A DNA stretch of 16,731 bases, taken from contig CAZABJ010000057.1 in NCBI GenBank assembly GCA_964483375.1, positions 1 through 16,731 on the forward strand, written 5' to 3'. This document shows positions 1-7,100 of the stretch, one piece after another (the stretch's first letter is position 1; each line of letters opens with the position of its first letter). The position numbers were made by a program, and so were the translations under genes. The stretch comes from JAUIEH01 sp964483375 (GTDB lineage Bacteria > Pseudomonadota > Alphaproteobacteria > Caulobacterales > Maricaulaceae). The notes under the pieces are model-generated. The model was given only the letters and a program-made list of their open reading frames with translations, was not told the DNA's origin and ran no database searches.

Positions 1-58
1 TCGGCATCGGCGTCGGCTCGGGGCGGGCGGTTTTACGTCTGCCCTGAGCGGGATGCGC

Positions 59-919
59 TCAGCCCTCGTCAATCAGGCCTTCCTCGTGAAGCCAGGATGA
101 GAGCAGGCCCGCCAACCCGGTCATAGGCCGGCCCGTATCCGCTTCGCGCCAGCAATGGGTCATACCGGGAACCAACCTGCGCGCATGGCCCCGATACCGT
201 CGGCGCACCTCGCGATAGGATGCGCGCGAGGGAATGACCAAATCCTCCGCGCCGAACATCCAAAGCGTCGGCGCCGTCAACTCTTCCCAATAGGGATGGG
301 GGTCAAAGCCCTCTGGGCCGTCATAGCGACGCAGACGTCGGTCCGCCATTCGTTGGGCGCCTTGGGACAGCGGCGTCCGGCCCTCTCCGGTCAGGCGCGA
401 GTGATAGATCTCCTCGCCGGCTGAAAACGGCGTGCCGCAGGCGATTGCGATGAACGCCGCGCCGGTGCGCGTCGCCGCGGCCGGCGCGACCCACCCCCCT
501 TGGCTGACGCCGAGATAGCCTGTTCGTTCAGGGTCGATTCCCGGCTGTGCGGTCAACCACTCGAACATCGCCGCGGCGTCGGCCCCCAGCCGGGCGAGCA
601 TGGTTTCCGAGCCTTCAAGCGAAAACCGTTCATAGAGCCCGCTTGAGCCGCCGACGCCGCGCTTGTCGTAAATCACCGCAGCCAATCCCGCAGCCAACGC
701 CGCGTCGCGAAATCGATAGACGCTGCGCCGGTCGACCGGGCCGGAACCGGGAATGATCACCACGGCGGGGTAGGGCGGGGTCCCAGTCTCCGGCAGGGAA
801 AGGGTCGCAGCGAGGATGGCGTCCTCAGCGGGCACGGCGGCCTCGCGGTCCCGCAGCGCGTCCAGGGCGTCAAACGCGGTCAGAGAAAGCCAGGCGAAGA
901 AGGCAGCGAGCGCGCGCAT
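59..919 (-). CDS. Alpha/beta hydrolase (serine hydrolase, esterase/peptidase-like fold)
   Basis: A 286-residue alpha/beta-hydrolase. The nucleophile elbow G-V-S-Q-G places Ser139, a following strand ends in G-A-E-D (Asp226), and M-T-H-C (His255) completes a Ser-Asp-His triad in the normal order and spacing. An oxyanion-type loop IPGSGPVDR lies at 56-64 and Y-D-K-R-G-V-G-G at 84-91, as in Hydrolase_4/S33-like enzymes. The first ~20 residues are hydrophobic and could be a signal peptide or anchor, so a periplasmic or membrane site is possible. It follows the DoxX-like gene on the same strand with about 57 bp between them. The substrate cannot be read from sequence; esters, lactones or thioesters are all possible. 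The fold and triad are firm. Involvement in the neighbouring lipid operon is only inference, since it points away from it. Confidence 0.85.
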   Translation of the reverse strand: MRALAAFFAWLSLTAFDALDALRDREAAVPAEDAILAATLSLPETGTPPYPAVVIIPGSGPVDRRSVYRFRDAALAAGLAAVIYDKRGVGGSSGLYERFSLEGSETMLARLGADAAAMFEWLTAQPGIDPERTGYLGVSQGGWVAPAAATRTGAAFIAIACGTPFSAGEEIYHSRLTGEGRTPLSQGAQRMADRRLRRYDGPEGFDPHPYWEELTAPTLWMFGAEDLVIPSRASYREVRRRYRGHARRLVPGMTHCWREADTGRPMTGLAGLLSSWLHEEGLIDEG

Positions 920-976
920 CGCCCCAGAGATACCGCGGGTCGCGGCGTTCGGCGAGCGCGCGTCGCTGTGGAAGGC

Positions 977-1477
977 TTAGGCTGCGGCGGGCGCGGGAAG
1001 CAGCGCGTTGCGCAACCGGCTGGCGGTGTCGGCGAGCGTGCGCCGGCGGATGACGAGGATCGCCAGACATGCCGTCCAAACTGCGACCGCCGCGCCGAAC
1101 AGCGCGCCGCCATCGTCATTCACCACCACGCCGAGCGGGGTGAAGAGGTGGAACGAAATCGCGCCGGTCATAACGGCCAAGCCGATCGCCGCGCCAATCG
1201 GTTGGAACGCCCGGAGGGCCGGAACAATGCCCAAGAGCAAGAGAGCGGAGGCGACCAGTTCCGCCGACCCGATGACGTATTGACTGAAAAGCCCCGTGTG
1301 AGCGAACAGCCCGTCCGCGCCGAAACTGGCGGCCCATTCATTCAACCGCCCGAAGATTTCTTGGGTGTTGGGGTGGTTGGTGAACTTGAACCGCAGCGAG
1401 TCTAAGAAAACTGCGGCGACAAATACGACCAGCGCATGCGGGCCATAAGTGCGAATAAGAAATAACGCGCGTGCCAT
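977..1477 (-). CDS. DoxX-like four-helix integral membrane protein
   Basis: A small inner-membrane protein of 166 residues, starting at MARALFLIRT. The reading frame stays open upstream to 1588, but the ATG at 1477 is preceded by GGGAG about 7 bases away, and the upstream 37 residues are polar and atypical. Four hydrophobic segments are visible at about residues 10-27, 66-84, 92-113 and 124-143. An S-A-E-L motif starts the second helix and H-L-F-T-P-L-G ends the third, a pattern seen in DoxX/DUF417-like proteins. Members of these families are often linked to redox or oxidative-stress functions, but no catalytic role can be seen here. It is probably co-transcribed with the downstream hydrolase and diverges from the lipid operon at 1771. 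The family assignment is by general pattern only. Confidence 0.7.
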   Translation of the reverse strand: MARALFLIRTYGPHALVVFVAAVFLDSLRFKFTNHPNTQEIFGRLNEWAASFGADGLFAHTGLFSQYVIGSAELVASALLLLGIVPALRAFQPIGAAIGLAVMTGAISFHLFTPLGVVVNDDGGALFGAAVAVWTACLAILVIRRRTLADTASRLRNALLPAPAAA

Positions 1478-1770
1478 TTTGGGCTCCCAGAAGTTGTTGG
1501 TCGCTTTATGCGCGGAAGGTTCATGATTGCGCCAATGAGATCTCATGACAGCTTGGTGAGCACGGCGTGTAGACGATTTGCGTCTCAAGGGATCGGTCTG
1601 TCGCCACCGGACCAGTCAGGGCCAATTTCCGCGCCGAAGGCTCGGTGTTGAAGCGCCGTCCAAATTTATCCTTGTCCGCTGAAGGCCGCCGCTTTCTGAT
1701 AAGGCGACCTGGCGCAAGCCCAATCACGACTGACAGAGCGCCCTATGATGCGGCGCGAAAGGGAGCCCCC
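1478..1770. promoter_or_regulatory. Divergent intergenic region with a 12-bp perfect palindrome
   Basis: This 293-bp stretch separates the minus-strand DoxX/hydrolase pair from the plus-strand lipid operon, so it must carry both promoters. The clearest element is the perfect palindrome ATGAGATCTCAT at 1535-1546, about 58 bp upstream of the DoxX-like start. Its right arm overlaps a TCATGA box that also occurs at 1521-1526. This is a plausible operator for a dimeric regulator. I could not pick convincing -35/-10 boxes. An open frame from 1645 to 1770 leads into the dehydrogenase but has no good ribosome site of its own. Confidence 0.45.
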
Positions 1771-3006
1771 ATGGATCTCGGCATGACCGAGCGCGTTCGG
1801 CCGCTCGTGGAACAAGTGCGGGCGATGGTGCGGGAAGAGGTTCTGCCTCTTGAAGAGGAGTATCACGCTGAAGTCGGCAAGGGTGCGGGCGGTCGCTTCG
1901 ACCTAACGCCGCGTCAGCTTGAGATCCTGGATCACTTGAAGTCTCGCGCGCGCGAGCGAGGACTTTGGAATTTCTGGCTCACCGATTCCGAGCGCGGCTT
2001 CGGTCTGTCGACGGTCGAATACGCCTATCTGGCCGAAGAAATGGGCTGGTCTCCGCATCTGGGCGCTGAGACGTTCAACTGTTCCGCGCCGGACACCGGC
2101 AATATGGAAGTGCTCGAACGCTTCTGCGCGAAAAGCCACAAAGACCGCTGGCTGGGCGATTTGCTCGAGGGCCGCATTCGCTCCGCCTATCTGATGACCG
2201 AGCCCGACGTCGCCTCCTCCGACGCGACCAATCTTGAGTTCTCAGCGGTTTTTGAGGGCGGAGAATGGGTGCTCAACGGAGAGAAGTACTGGGCGTCCGG
2301 CGCGGGCGATCCGCGCTGCAAAGTCTACATTCTGATGGCGAAAACCGATCCGGAGGCGGATCGCCACGAACAGCACTCCATGTTCGTGGTGCCCGCCGAG
2401 ACGCCCGGCATCGAGATCCTCCGCCCGATGACCGTGTTCGGCCATGACGACGCGCCCCACGGCCACATGCATGTCCGCTTCACCAATGTCCGCATCGCTG
2501 AGGATGCGATCATCCAAGGCCGCGGCCAGGGGTTTCTGATTTCTCAAGGCCGCTTGGGCCCTGGACGCATCCACCACTGCATGCGTGCAGTGGGCCAGGC
2601 TGAACGCGCCTTCGAATTGATGTGTCGCCGGGCCACGTCGCGGACAGCTTTCGGCAAGCCTCTGGCCAAGCTCGGCGCGAATTACGACATCATCGCTGAG
2701 TGTCGGATGGAGATCGAACAGGCGCGGCTTTTATGCCTGAAAGCGGCTTGGATGATGGACCAAGGCGATCCACGCGCCGCTGCGCCATGGATCTCTCAGA
2801 TTAAAGTCGTCGCCCCGCGCATGGCCCTCAAAGTCGTGGATGAGGCCATGCAGATGCATGGCGGCGCCGGCGTGTCTCAGGACACCCCGCTCGCGGGCAT
2901 GTGGACGGCGCTGCGCACTCTGCGCTTCGCGGACGGTCCCGATGCGGTGCACCGCATGGTCATCGGCCGGAAGGAGCTCAAACGCTTCACCAACGCGCCC
3001 GCCTAA
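1771..3006 (+). CDS. Acyl-CoA dehydrogenase, ACAD10/ACAD11-like (LvaC/FadE2 type)
   Basis: A 411-residue flavoenzyme that oxidises or eliminates at C2-C3 of acyl-CoA thioesters. The ATG at 1771 follows AAAGGGAG with good spacing; the frame is open from 1645, but those 42 residues do not resemble the family. Domain order is normal: helical N-domain (1-130), beta domain with Y-L-M-T-E-P-D-V-A-S-S-D at 140-151, and helical C-domain with GRIHHCMR (265-272) and MQMHGGAGVSQDTPLA (360-375). The last two motifs are typical of the ACAD10/11 branch. Asp388 in F-A-D-G-P stands where medium-chain ACADs carry the catalytic Glu of the Y-E-G-T loop. In this branch the enzyme often works with an APH-like kinase on 4-hydroxyacyl-CoAs, and such a kinase is encoded at 14040. 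First gene of the operon; 14 bp to the next gene. Confidence 0.92.
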   Translation: MDLGMTERVRPLVEQVRAMVREEVLPLEEEYHAEVGKGAGGRFDLTPRQLEILDHLKSRARERGLWNFWLTDSERGFGLSTVEYAYLAEEMGWSPHLGAETFNCSAPDTGNMEVLERFCAKSHKDRWLGDLLEGRIRSAYLMTEPDVASSDATNLEFSAVFEGGEWVLNGEKYWASGAGDPRCKVYILMAKTDPEADRHEQHSMFVVPAETPGIEILRPMTVFGHDDAPHGHMHVRFTNVRIAEDAIIQGRGQGFLISQGRLGPGRIHHCMRAVGQAERAFELMCRRATSRTAFGKPLAKLGANYDIIAECRMEIEQARLLCLKAAWMMDQGDPRAAAPWISQIKVVAPRMALKVVDEAMQMHGGAGVSQDTPLAGMWTALRTLRFADGPDAVHRMVIGRKELKRFTNAPA

Positions 3007-3020
3007 GCGGGTTTGCGGTG

Positions 3021-3521
3021 ATGACCATTCAGGAGCGCGATGTCGCCGAAGACGCGTGGGATTTGCCCGCGCCCTTCCGCGTGTCGGTGCGCGCCGAACC
3101 TCAAGACGTCGACGCCTTCAATCACGTCAACAACGCCGTCTATCTGCGGTGGTTGGAGGAGGCGGCTTGGGCGCATTCCGAAAGCTTGGGGCTGTCGCAA
3201 GAACGCTGCGTGGCGCTTGACCGGGGCATGGTCGCCGCGCGGACAGAGGTGATCTATGTCCGGCCTGCGCAAGCGGGCGACGCGCTCGTCGTGGGCACTT
3301 GGATCATCAGCAATGACGGCCGGCTCTCCAGCGATCGGCGTTATCATGTCGTGCGTCCTAGCGACGGCGCGACGATCGCTCGGGCGCGCACGCGGTTCGT
3401 CTGCGTGGCGCTTTCTACCGGGGCCCCGGCGCGCCCCCCTGCGGAATTTTCCGTTTACGTCCCGATCCCCGATGTCCAAACCGCCTTGAGCGACGCCCCA
3501 TGGAAGGAATGGCCCGCATGA
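3021..3521 (+). CDS. Acyl-CoA thioesterase, 4HBT/YbgC-type hotdog fold
   Basis: A 166-residue single hotdog-fold protein, likely hydrolysing an acyl-CoA to free acid and CoA in the cytoplasm. The signature D-V-D-A-F-N-H-V-N-N-A-V-Y (residues 29-41) is followed by the long helix LRWLEEAAW; Asp31 matches the catalytic Asp of the 4-hydroxybenzoyl-CoA thioesterase family. The ATG at 3021 lies 14 bp after the dehydrogenase stop; the Shine-Dalgarno match is weak and a GTG at 3018 is an alternative, suggesting coupling to upstream translation. Its stop overlaps the MaoC start (ATGA, 3518-3521). A thioesterase inside a degradation operon may release stalled or dead-end CoA esters and recycle CoA. Chain-length preference cannot be read from the sequence. 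Confidence 0.88.
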   Translation: MTIQERDVAEDAWDLPAPFRVSVRAEPQDVDAFNHVNNAVYLRWLEEAAWAHSESLGLSQERCVALDRGMVAARTEVIYVRPAQAGDALVVGTWIISNDGRLSSDRRYHVVRPSDGATIARARTRFVCVALSTGAPARPPAEFSVYVPIPDVQTALSDAPWKEWPA

Positions 3522-3985
3522 CCACGCTCGCCCCCTCAGCGCTGGAAAGCGCGATCGGATCCGAGCTCGGCGCATCCGATTGGATCACGGTCGACCAAGA
3601 CCGCATCAACGCCTTCGCCGACATCACCGAGGACTGGCAGTTCATCCATGTCGACCCCGAGCGGGCGGCGAAGGAGACCCCGTTCGGCGGCGCGATCGCC
3701 CACGGGTTTCTGACGCTGTCTTTGATGTCGCGCATGGCTGCGGACGTGAACTTCGCGCTCGAAGGCCTGTTGATGGGCTTCAACTATGGCTGCGACAAGT
3801 TGCGTTTCTTAGCGCCGGTGCCGGCGGGCGCGCGGGTGCGCGGACGTTTCATCCTCGCCGGCGCGGAAGAAAAAGCGCCTGGCCGCTGGCTTATTCGCAT
3901 GGCTGTGAGCGTCGAAGTCGAGGGCGAGGAACGCCCGGCCGTGGCCGCGGAATGGCTGGTCATGCAGGTGGTGGAAACACGGTGA
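3518..3985 (+). CDS. MaoC-type (R)-specific enoyl-CoA hydratase (Rv0130/NodN-like)
   Basis: A 155-residue MaoC dehydratase-like hotdog protein. It would add water to trans-2-enoyl-CoA to give (3R)-hydroxyacyl-CoA. The hydratase-2 region reads FADITEDWQFIH (33-44) followed by A-H-G-F-L-T-L-S (61-68). Asp39 and His44 form the expected catalytic dyad, in the D-x-x-x-x-H spacing of the Rv0130/NodN branch, with Gln replacing the usual Asn of the D-x-N-P motif. The ATG at 3518 overlaps the thioesterase stop by four bases and has AAGGA upstream at about 3504-3508; an in-frame ATG at 3500 is less well placed. The stop shares one base with the next start (TGATG), so expression is coupled to the (3R)-dehydrogenase that would use its product. 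Confidence 0.9.
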   Translation: MTTLAPSALESAIGSELGASDWITVDQDRINAFADITEDWQFIHVDPERAAKETPFGGAIAHGFLTLSLMSRMAADVNFALEGLLMGFNYGCDKLRFLAPVPAGARVRGRFILAGAEEKAPGRWLIRMAVSVEVEGEERPAVAAEWLVMQVVETR

Positions 3986-4908
3986 TGAGCGAGATGCGAT
4001 TTGACGGCCGAGTGGCGATCATCACCGGCGCGGGAGGCGGTCTGGGTCGCGCCCATGCCTTGGCCTTGGCCGCGCGCGGCGCAAAAGTCGTCGTGAATGA
4101 TCTGGGCGGCGGGGTTGACGGCGGAGGCGGGTCTTCCGCGCCGGCGGACGCCGTGGTCGCTGAAATCAAGGCTGCGGGCGGAGACGCCATGGCCCATGGC
4201 GCCAGCGTCACCGATGAGGCCGGCGTGGCCGACATGGTCGAGAAGACCCTTGCGCGTTGGGGGCGGGTCGACATTCTCGTGAATAATGCCGGCATATTGC
4301 GCGACAAGAGCTTCCACAAAATGGCGCTGGAGGACTTCCGCGCCGTCATGGAGGTGCACCTCTGGGGCTCGGTGGTCTGCACGCGTGCGGTCTGGGAGCA
4401 TATGCGCGAACGGAAGTACGGCCGCATCGCCATGACGACCTCCTCCACCGGGCTCTATGGCAATTTCGGCCAAGCCAATTACGGCGCCGCGAAAATGGCG
4501 GTCGTCGGCCTGATGAACACGCTGCACTTGGAAGGCGCGAAATACGACATTCGCGTCAACACCTTAGCGCCGACCGCGGCGACGCGGATGACCGAAGGCC
4601 TGCTGCCCGCCGAGGCGCTCGCCCTGATGACCCCGGAGAGCATCGCGCCCGCGCTCGTTTACTTGGTCAGTGAGGATGCGCCCTCGCGGCTCGTCCTAGC
4701 CGCCGGCGCAGGCGGGTTCGCCAAGGCGCGCATCACCGAAACCGAGGGCGTATGGCTGCCCGAAGCCGAGCGGACCCCGGAGACGATCGCCGCGCGCTTG
4801 GCCGAAATCACCGAGCCGGCGGGAGCGCATGAATATGACCAAGGCGCGGGGCAGACGCTGAAATTCCTAAGCAAGGCAGCCGAAGCGGCGGGTGTGAAGC
4901 TCGGATGA
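3985..4908 (+). CDS. MFE-2-type SDR, probable (3R)-hydroxyacyl-CoA dehydrogenase
   Basis: A 307-residue short-chain dehydrogenase resembling the N-terminal dehydrogenase domain of peroxisomal multifunctional enzyme 2 (HSD17B4), which is also about 300 residues, longer than a classical 250-residue SDR. Visible motifs: TGAGGGLG (14-21) for NAD, N-D-L-G-G after strand 2, NNAGILRDKSFHKM (100-113), and the catalytic Ser153, Tyr166, Lys170. The stretch Y-G-N-F-G-Q-A-N-Y-G-A-A-K is characteristic of the MFE-2 group. It should oxidise (3R)-hydroxyacyl-CoA to 3-ketoacyl-CoA with NAD. The frame is open back to 3580 inside the MaoC gene, but the real start is ATG 3985, overlapping the MaoC stop by one base. 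With MaoC this reproduces both enzymatic activities of MFE-2 as separate, coupled genes. Confidence 0.9.
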   Translation: MSEMRFDGRVAIITGAGGGLGRAHALALAARGAKVVVNDLGGGVDGGGGSSAPADAVVAEIKAAGGDAMAHGASVTDEAGVADMVEKTLARWGRVDILVNNAGILRDKSFHKMALEDFRAVMEVHLWGSVVCTRAVWEHMRERKYGRIAMTTSSTGLYGNFGQANYGAAKMAVVGLMNTLHLEGAKYDIRVNTLAPTAATRMTEGLLPAEALALMTPESIAPALVYLVSEDAPSRLVLAAGAGGFAKARITETEGVWLPEAERTPETIAARLAEITEPAGAHEYDQGAGQTLKFLSKAAEAAGVKLG

Positions 4909-4961
4909 CGTCCTCGCCTGAACAACTGACGCCAAAGACGGAACAGTAGGGAGGAGCGGCC

Positions 4962-5942
4962 ATGCGCGCGCTGGTATGCGAAAGTTTCGGACCCATCGAA
5001 CAGCTCAAAGTGACCGAAACGCCTGACCCGGAGCCTGCTCCGGACCACGTGGTCGTGGATGTGAAGGCTGCGGGGCTGAATTTCCCTGACGTGCTCTGCG
5101 TGCAGGGCCTGTATCAGTTCAAGCCCGAAACCCCGTTCACCCCAGGCCAGGAGGCCGCCGGCGTCATTTCCGCCCTCGGCGAGGGCGTGAGCCGCTTCCA
5201 AGTCGGCGACAGGGTCGCGTTTGTCGGGTTGACGGGCGCGTTCGCCGAAAAGGCGTTGGTCCATTCCTTCGCGGTCGGAAAAATCCCTGACTCCATGCCC
5301 TTCGAGACCGCTGCGGGCTTCTCGATGGCCTATGGCACCTCCTACTACGCGCTCAAACAGCGCGGCGGCTTGCAGCCGGGCGAGACGTTATTGGTCTTGG
5401 GGGCGGCGGGCGGCGTCGGACTGGCGGCGGTGGAGCTCGGCAAAGCGATGGGCGCGCGGGTGATCGCAGCGGCGTCCACTGCGGAGAAGCTTGAAGCCGC
5501 GCGCGCCGCCGGTGCGGATGAAGGCGTGAACTACGCCGAAGAAGACCTCCGGGCCCGGATGAAAGAGCTGACGGGCGGCGCAGGCGTGGACGTCATCTAC
5601 GATCCTGTCGGCGGGGACTATGCCGAACCCGCCTTGCGCAGCATGGGATGGGGCGGGCGTTATCTGGTGATCGGTTTCGCCGCGGGGGAAATCCCTCGGA
5701 TACCCCTCAATCTCACGCTCTTGAAGAGCTGCCAGATCGTCGGCGTGTTTTGGGGCGCCTGGCTCGGCCGGGCCCCGGCCGAGCATGCCGCCAATATGGC
5801 CGAGCTTTTCTCTTTCTTCGAAGCGGGAAAACTGAAGCCGCATGTCAGCGCGCGCTATCCGCTCGCTGACGCGCAAACGGGGCTTGCTGATCTCGCCGCG
5901 CGCAAAGCGGTTGGCAAAATCGTGCTGACGATGAGCGACTGA
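4962..5942 (+). CDS. Zinc-free MDR oxidoreductase (NADPH:quinone oxidoreductase-like)
   Basis: A 326-residue medium-chain dehydrogenase/reductase of the quinone-oxidoreductase (QOR) group. It begins after a strong ribosome site (GGGAGGAG, about 7 bp before the ATG). The N-terminal GroES-like domain has GLNFPD (38-43) and P-F-T-P-G-Q-E-A-A-G (58-67); the Rossmann domain has GAAGGVG (147-153) for NADPH. The catalytic and structural zinc ligands of alcohol dehydrogenases are absent. Enzymes of this group reduce quinones or the C=C of alpha,beta-unsaturated carbonyl compounds; some act on enoyl-CoA. Placed between the hydroxyacyl-CoA dehydrogenase and a second MDR, it may reduce an awkward double bond in the substrate, which is inference. 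Spacing is 53 bp upstream and about 54 bp downstream. Confidence 0.88.
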   Translation: MRALVCESFGPIEQLKVTETPDPEPAPDHVVVDVKAAGLNFPDVLCVQGLYQFKPETPFTPGQEAAGVISALGEGVSRFQVGDRVAFVGLTGAFAEKALVHSFAVGKIPDSMPFETAAGFSMAYGTSYYALKQRGGLQPGETLLVLGAAGGVGLAAVELGKAMGARVIAAASTAEKLEAARAAGADEGVNYAEEDLRARMKELTGGAGVDVIYDPVGGDYAEPALRSMGWGGRYLVIGFAAGEIPRIPLNLTLLKSCQIVGVFWGAWLGRAPAEHAANMAELFSFFEAGKLKPHVSARYPLADAQTGLADLAARKAVGKIVLTMSD

Positions 5943-5996
5943 GCGGAACGACCCTCCATGCGTCTCTCAAACCTATTCCAAAGGAAACAATCCAGT

Positions 5997-7019
5997 ATGG
6001 CTGAACTTGCAAGCCGGGAAGTGCGCCTCGCCTCGCGTCCCGTCGGTCTGCCGACCATGGACAATTTCGAACTCGCCGCCGCCCCAGCGCCCGAGCCCCG
6101 CGACGGTGAAGTCCAAGTTCGCAATCTCTGGATGTCGGTCGACCCCTATATGCGCGGGCGCATGATCGACCGGAAGAGCTATGTGCCGCCCTTCCAAATC
6201 GGCGCGGCGCTCCAGGGCGGGGCGATCGGCGAAGTCGTCGCCTCGAAGGCGGACGGGTTCGCCGCAGGGGACATGGTCTTGTCCATGGCGGGGTGGCGGG
6301 AGGCGTTCACCGCGCCGCCCAGCGCAGCGATGCTCCAGAAAATCGAAACCCACGGCCTTCCGCCTCAGGCGTTTCTCGGCGTCGCGGGCATGCCGGGCCT
6401 GACGGCCTATGCGGGCTTGTTGTTCGTCGGCGAACCCAAGGCGGGCGAGACAGTCTTCGTCTCCGCGGCCGCTGGCGCGGTGGGGTCATTGGTTTGTCAA
6501 ATCGCAAAAATCAAAGGGTGCCGGGTCATCGGCAGCGCCGGCGGTCCGAACAAAGTCGCTTTCCTTGAGGAAATCGGCGTCGACGCGGTCATTGACTACA
6601 AAGCCCATCCCGGCGTCGGGGCGTTGACCGAAGCTCTGCAAAAAGCCGCCCCAGAGGGCGTCGACGTTTATTTCGAAAATGTCGGCGGGGACCACTTGGC
6701 TGCCGCGCTCAATGTAATGAACGATTTCGGCCGGATCGCCGTGTGCGGCATGATCTCGGCCTACAACGACGCCGAACCCGCGCCTGGGCCTTCGAATCTC
6801 ACCCAAATCATCGCCAAGAGATTGCGCGTTCAAGGCCTGATCGTGACCGATTTCTACAATCGCCTTCCCGAGTTCATCCAGGATCTTTCGGGTTGGATCG
6901 CTTCGGGGCGGATTACGTGGCGAGAGACGGTGCATGAGGGCGTCGAAAACGCGCCGCGCGCATTTATCGACCTCTTTCATGGCGAAAACCTCGGAAAGAT
7001 GCTCGTCAAACTCTCCTAA
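5997..7019 (+). CDS. NADP-dependent enone reductase, CurA/PTGR (leukotriene B4 dehydrogenase) family
   Basis: A 340-residue MDR enzyme of the CurA/prostaglandin-reductase branch. WMSVDPYMRGRM (45-56) is the family hallmark, and SAAAGAVGSLVCQIAK (156-171) is the NADP-binding turn; F-E-N-V-G-G follows in the nucleotide domain. Relatives reduce the C=C of alkenals, alkenones and 15-keto-prostaglandins with NADPH. The ATG at 5997 is preceded by AAAGGAAA (5980-5987); an upstream in-frame ATG at 5958 would add 13 residues but has a poorer ribosome site. The gene is in line with the operon. Two different enone-reductase-type MDRs in tandem suggest a substrate or intermediate with a conjugated keto group or stubborn unsaturation. 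Confidence 0.9.
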   Translation: MAELASREVRLASRPVGLPTMDNFELAAAPAPEPRDGEVQVRNLWMSVDPYMRGRMIDRKSYVPPFQIGAALQGGAIGEVVASKADGFAAGDMVLSMAGWREAFTAPPSAAMLQKIETHGLPPQAFLGVAGMPGLTAYAGLLFVGEPKAGETVFVSAAAGAVGSLVCQIAKIKGCRVIGSAGGPNKVAFLEEIGVDAVIDYKAHPGVGALTEALQKAAPEGVDVYFENVGGDHLAAALNVMNDFGRIAVCGMISAYNDAEPAPGPSNLTQIIAKRLRVQGLIVTDFYNRLPEFIQDLSGWIASGRITWRETVHEGVENAPRAFIDLFHGENLGKMLVKLS

Positions 7020-7100
7020 AGGCTCTAAATCGGACATAATATCGTCTCTGCGCGCTTTTGCCGCGGGACATAACGAGAATCAGATCGGGAGGGTATTTCG
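7020..7100 (+). promoter_or_regulatory. Spacer before the ligase with repeated GGACATAA
   Basis: The 81-bp gap between the enone reductase and the ligase is the longest inside this operon. It holds two copies of GGACATAA (7032-7039 and 7066-7073), 34 bp apart, and an A/T-rich TAATAT stretch at 7037-7042 that could act as a -10 box. A secondary promoter or regulatory site for the ligase is possible, but no good -35 box is visible, so this is tentative. Confidence 0.25.

Noticed and set aside
1..58. Possible gene or terminator at the left edge
   Set aside because: No motif, hairpin or ribosome site could be supported in this short stretch.
3580..3984. Upstream in-frame extension of the MFE-2-like SDR
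   Set aside because: It overlaps the MaoC gene in another frame and its translation is low-complexity Arg/Gly/Pro. ATG 3985 begins exactly where SDR homology begins.
3784..4527. 247-codon minus-strand open frame
   Set aside because: Antisense to the MaoC and MFE-2-like SDR genes, which are clearly real. The product is His/Arg/Ala-rich with no motif.
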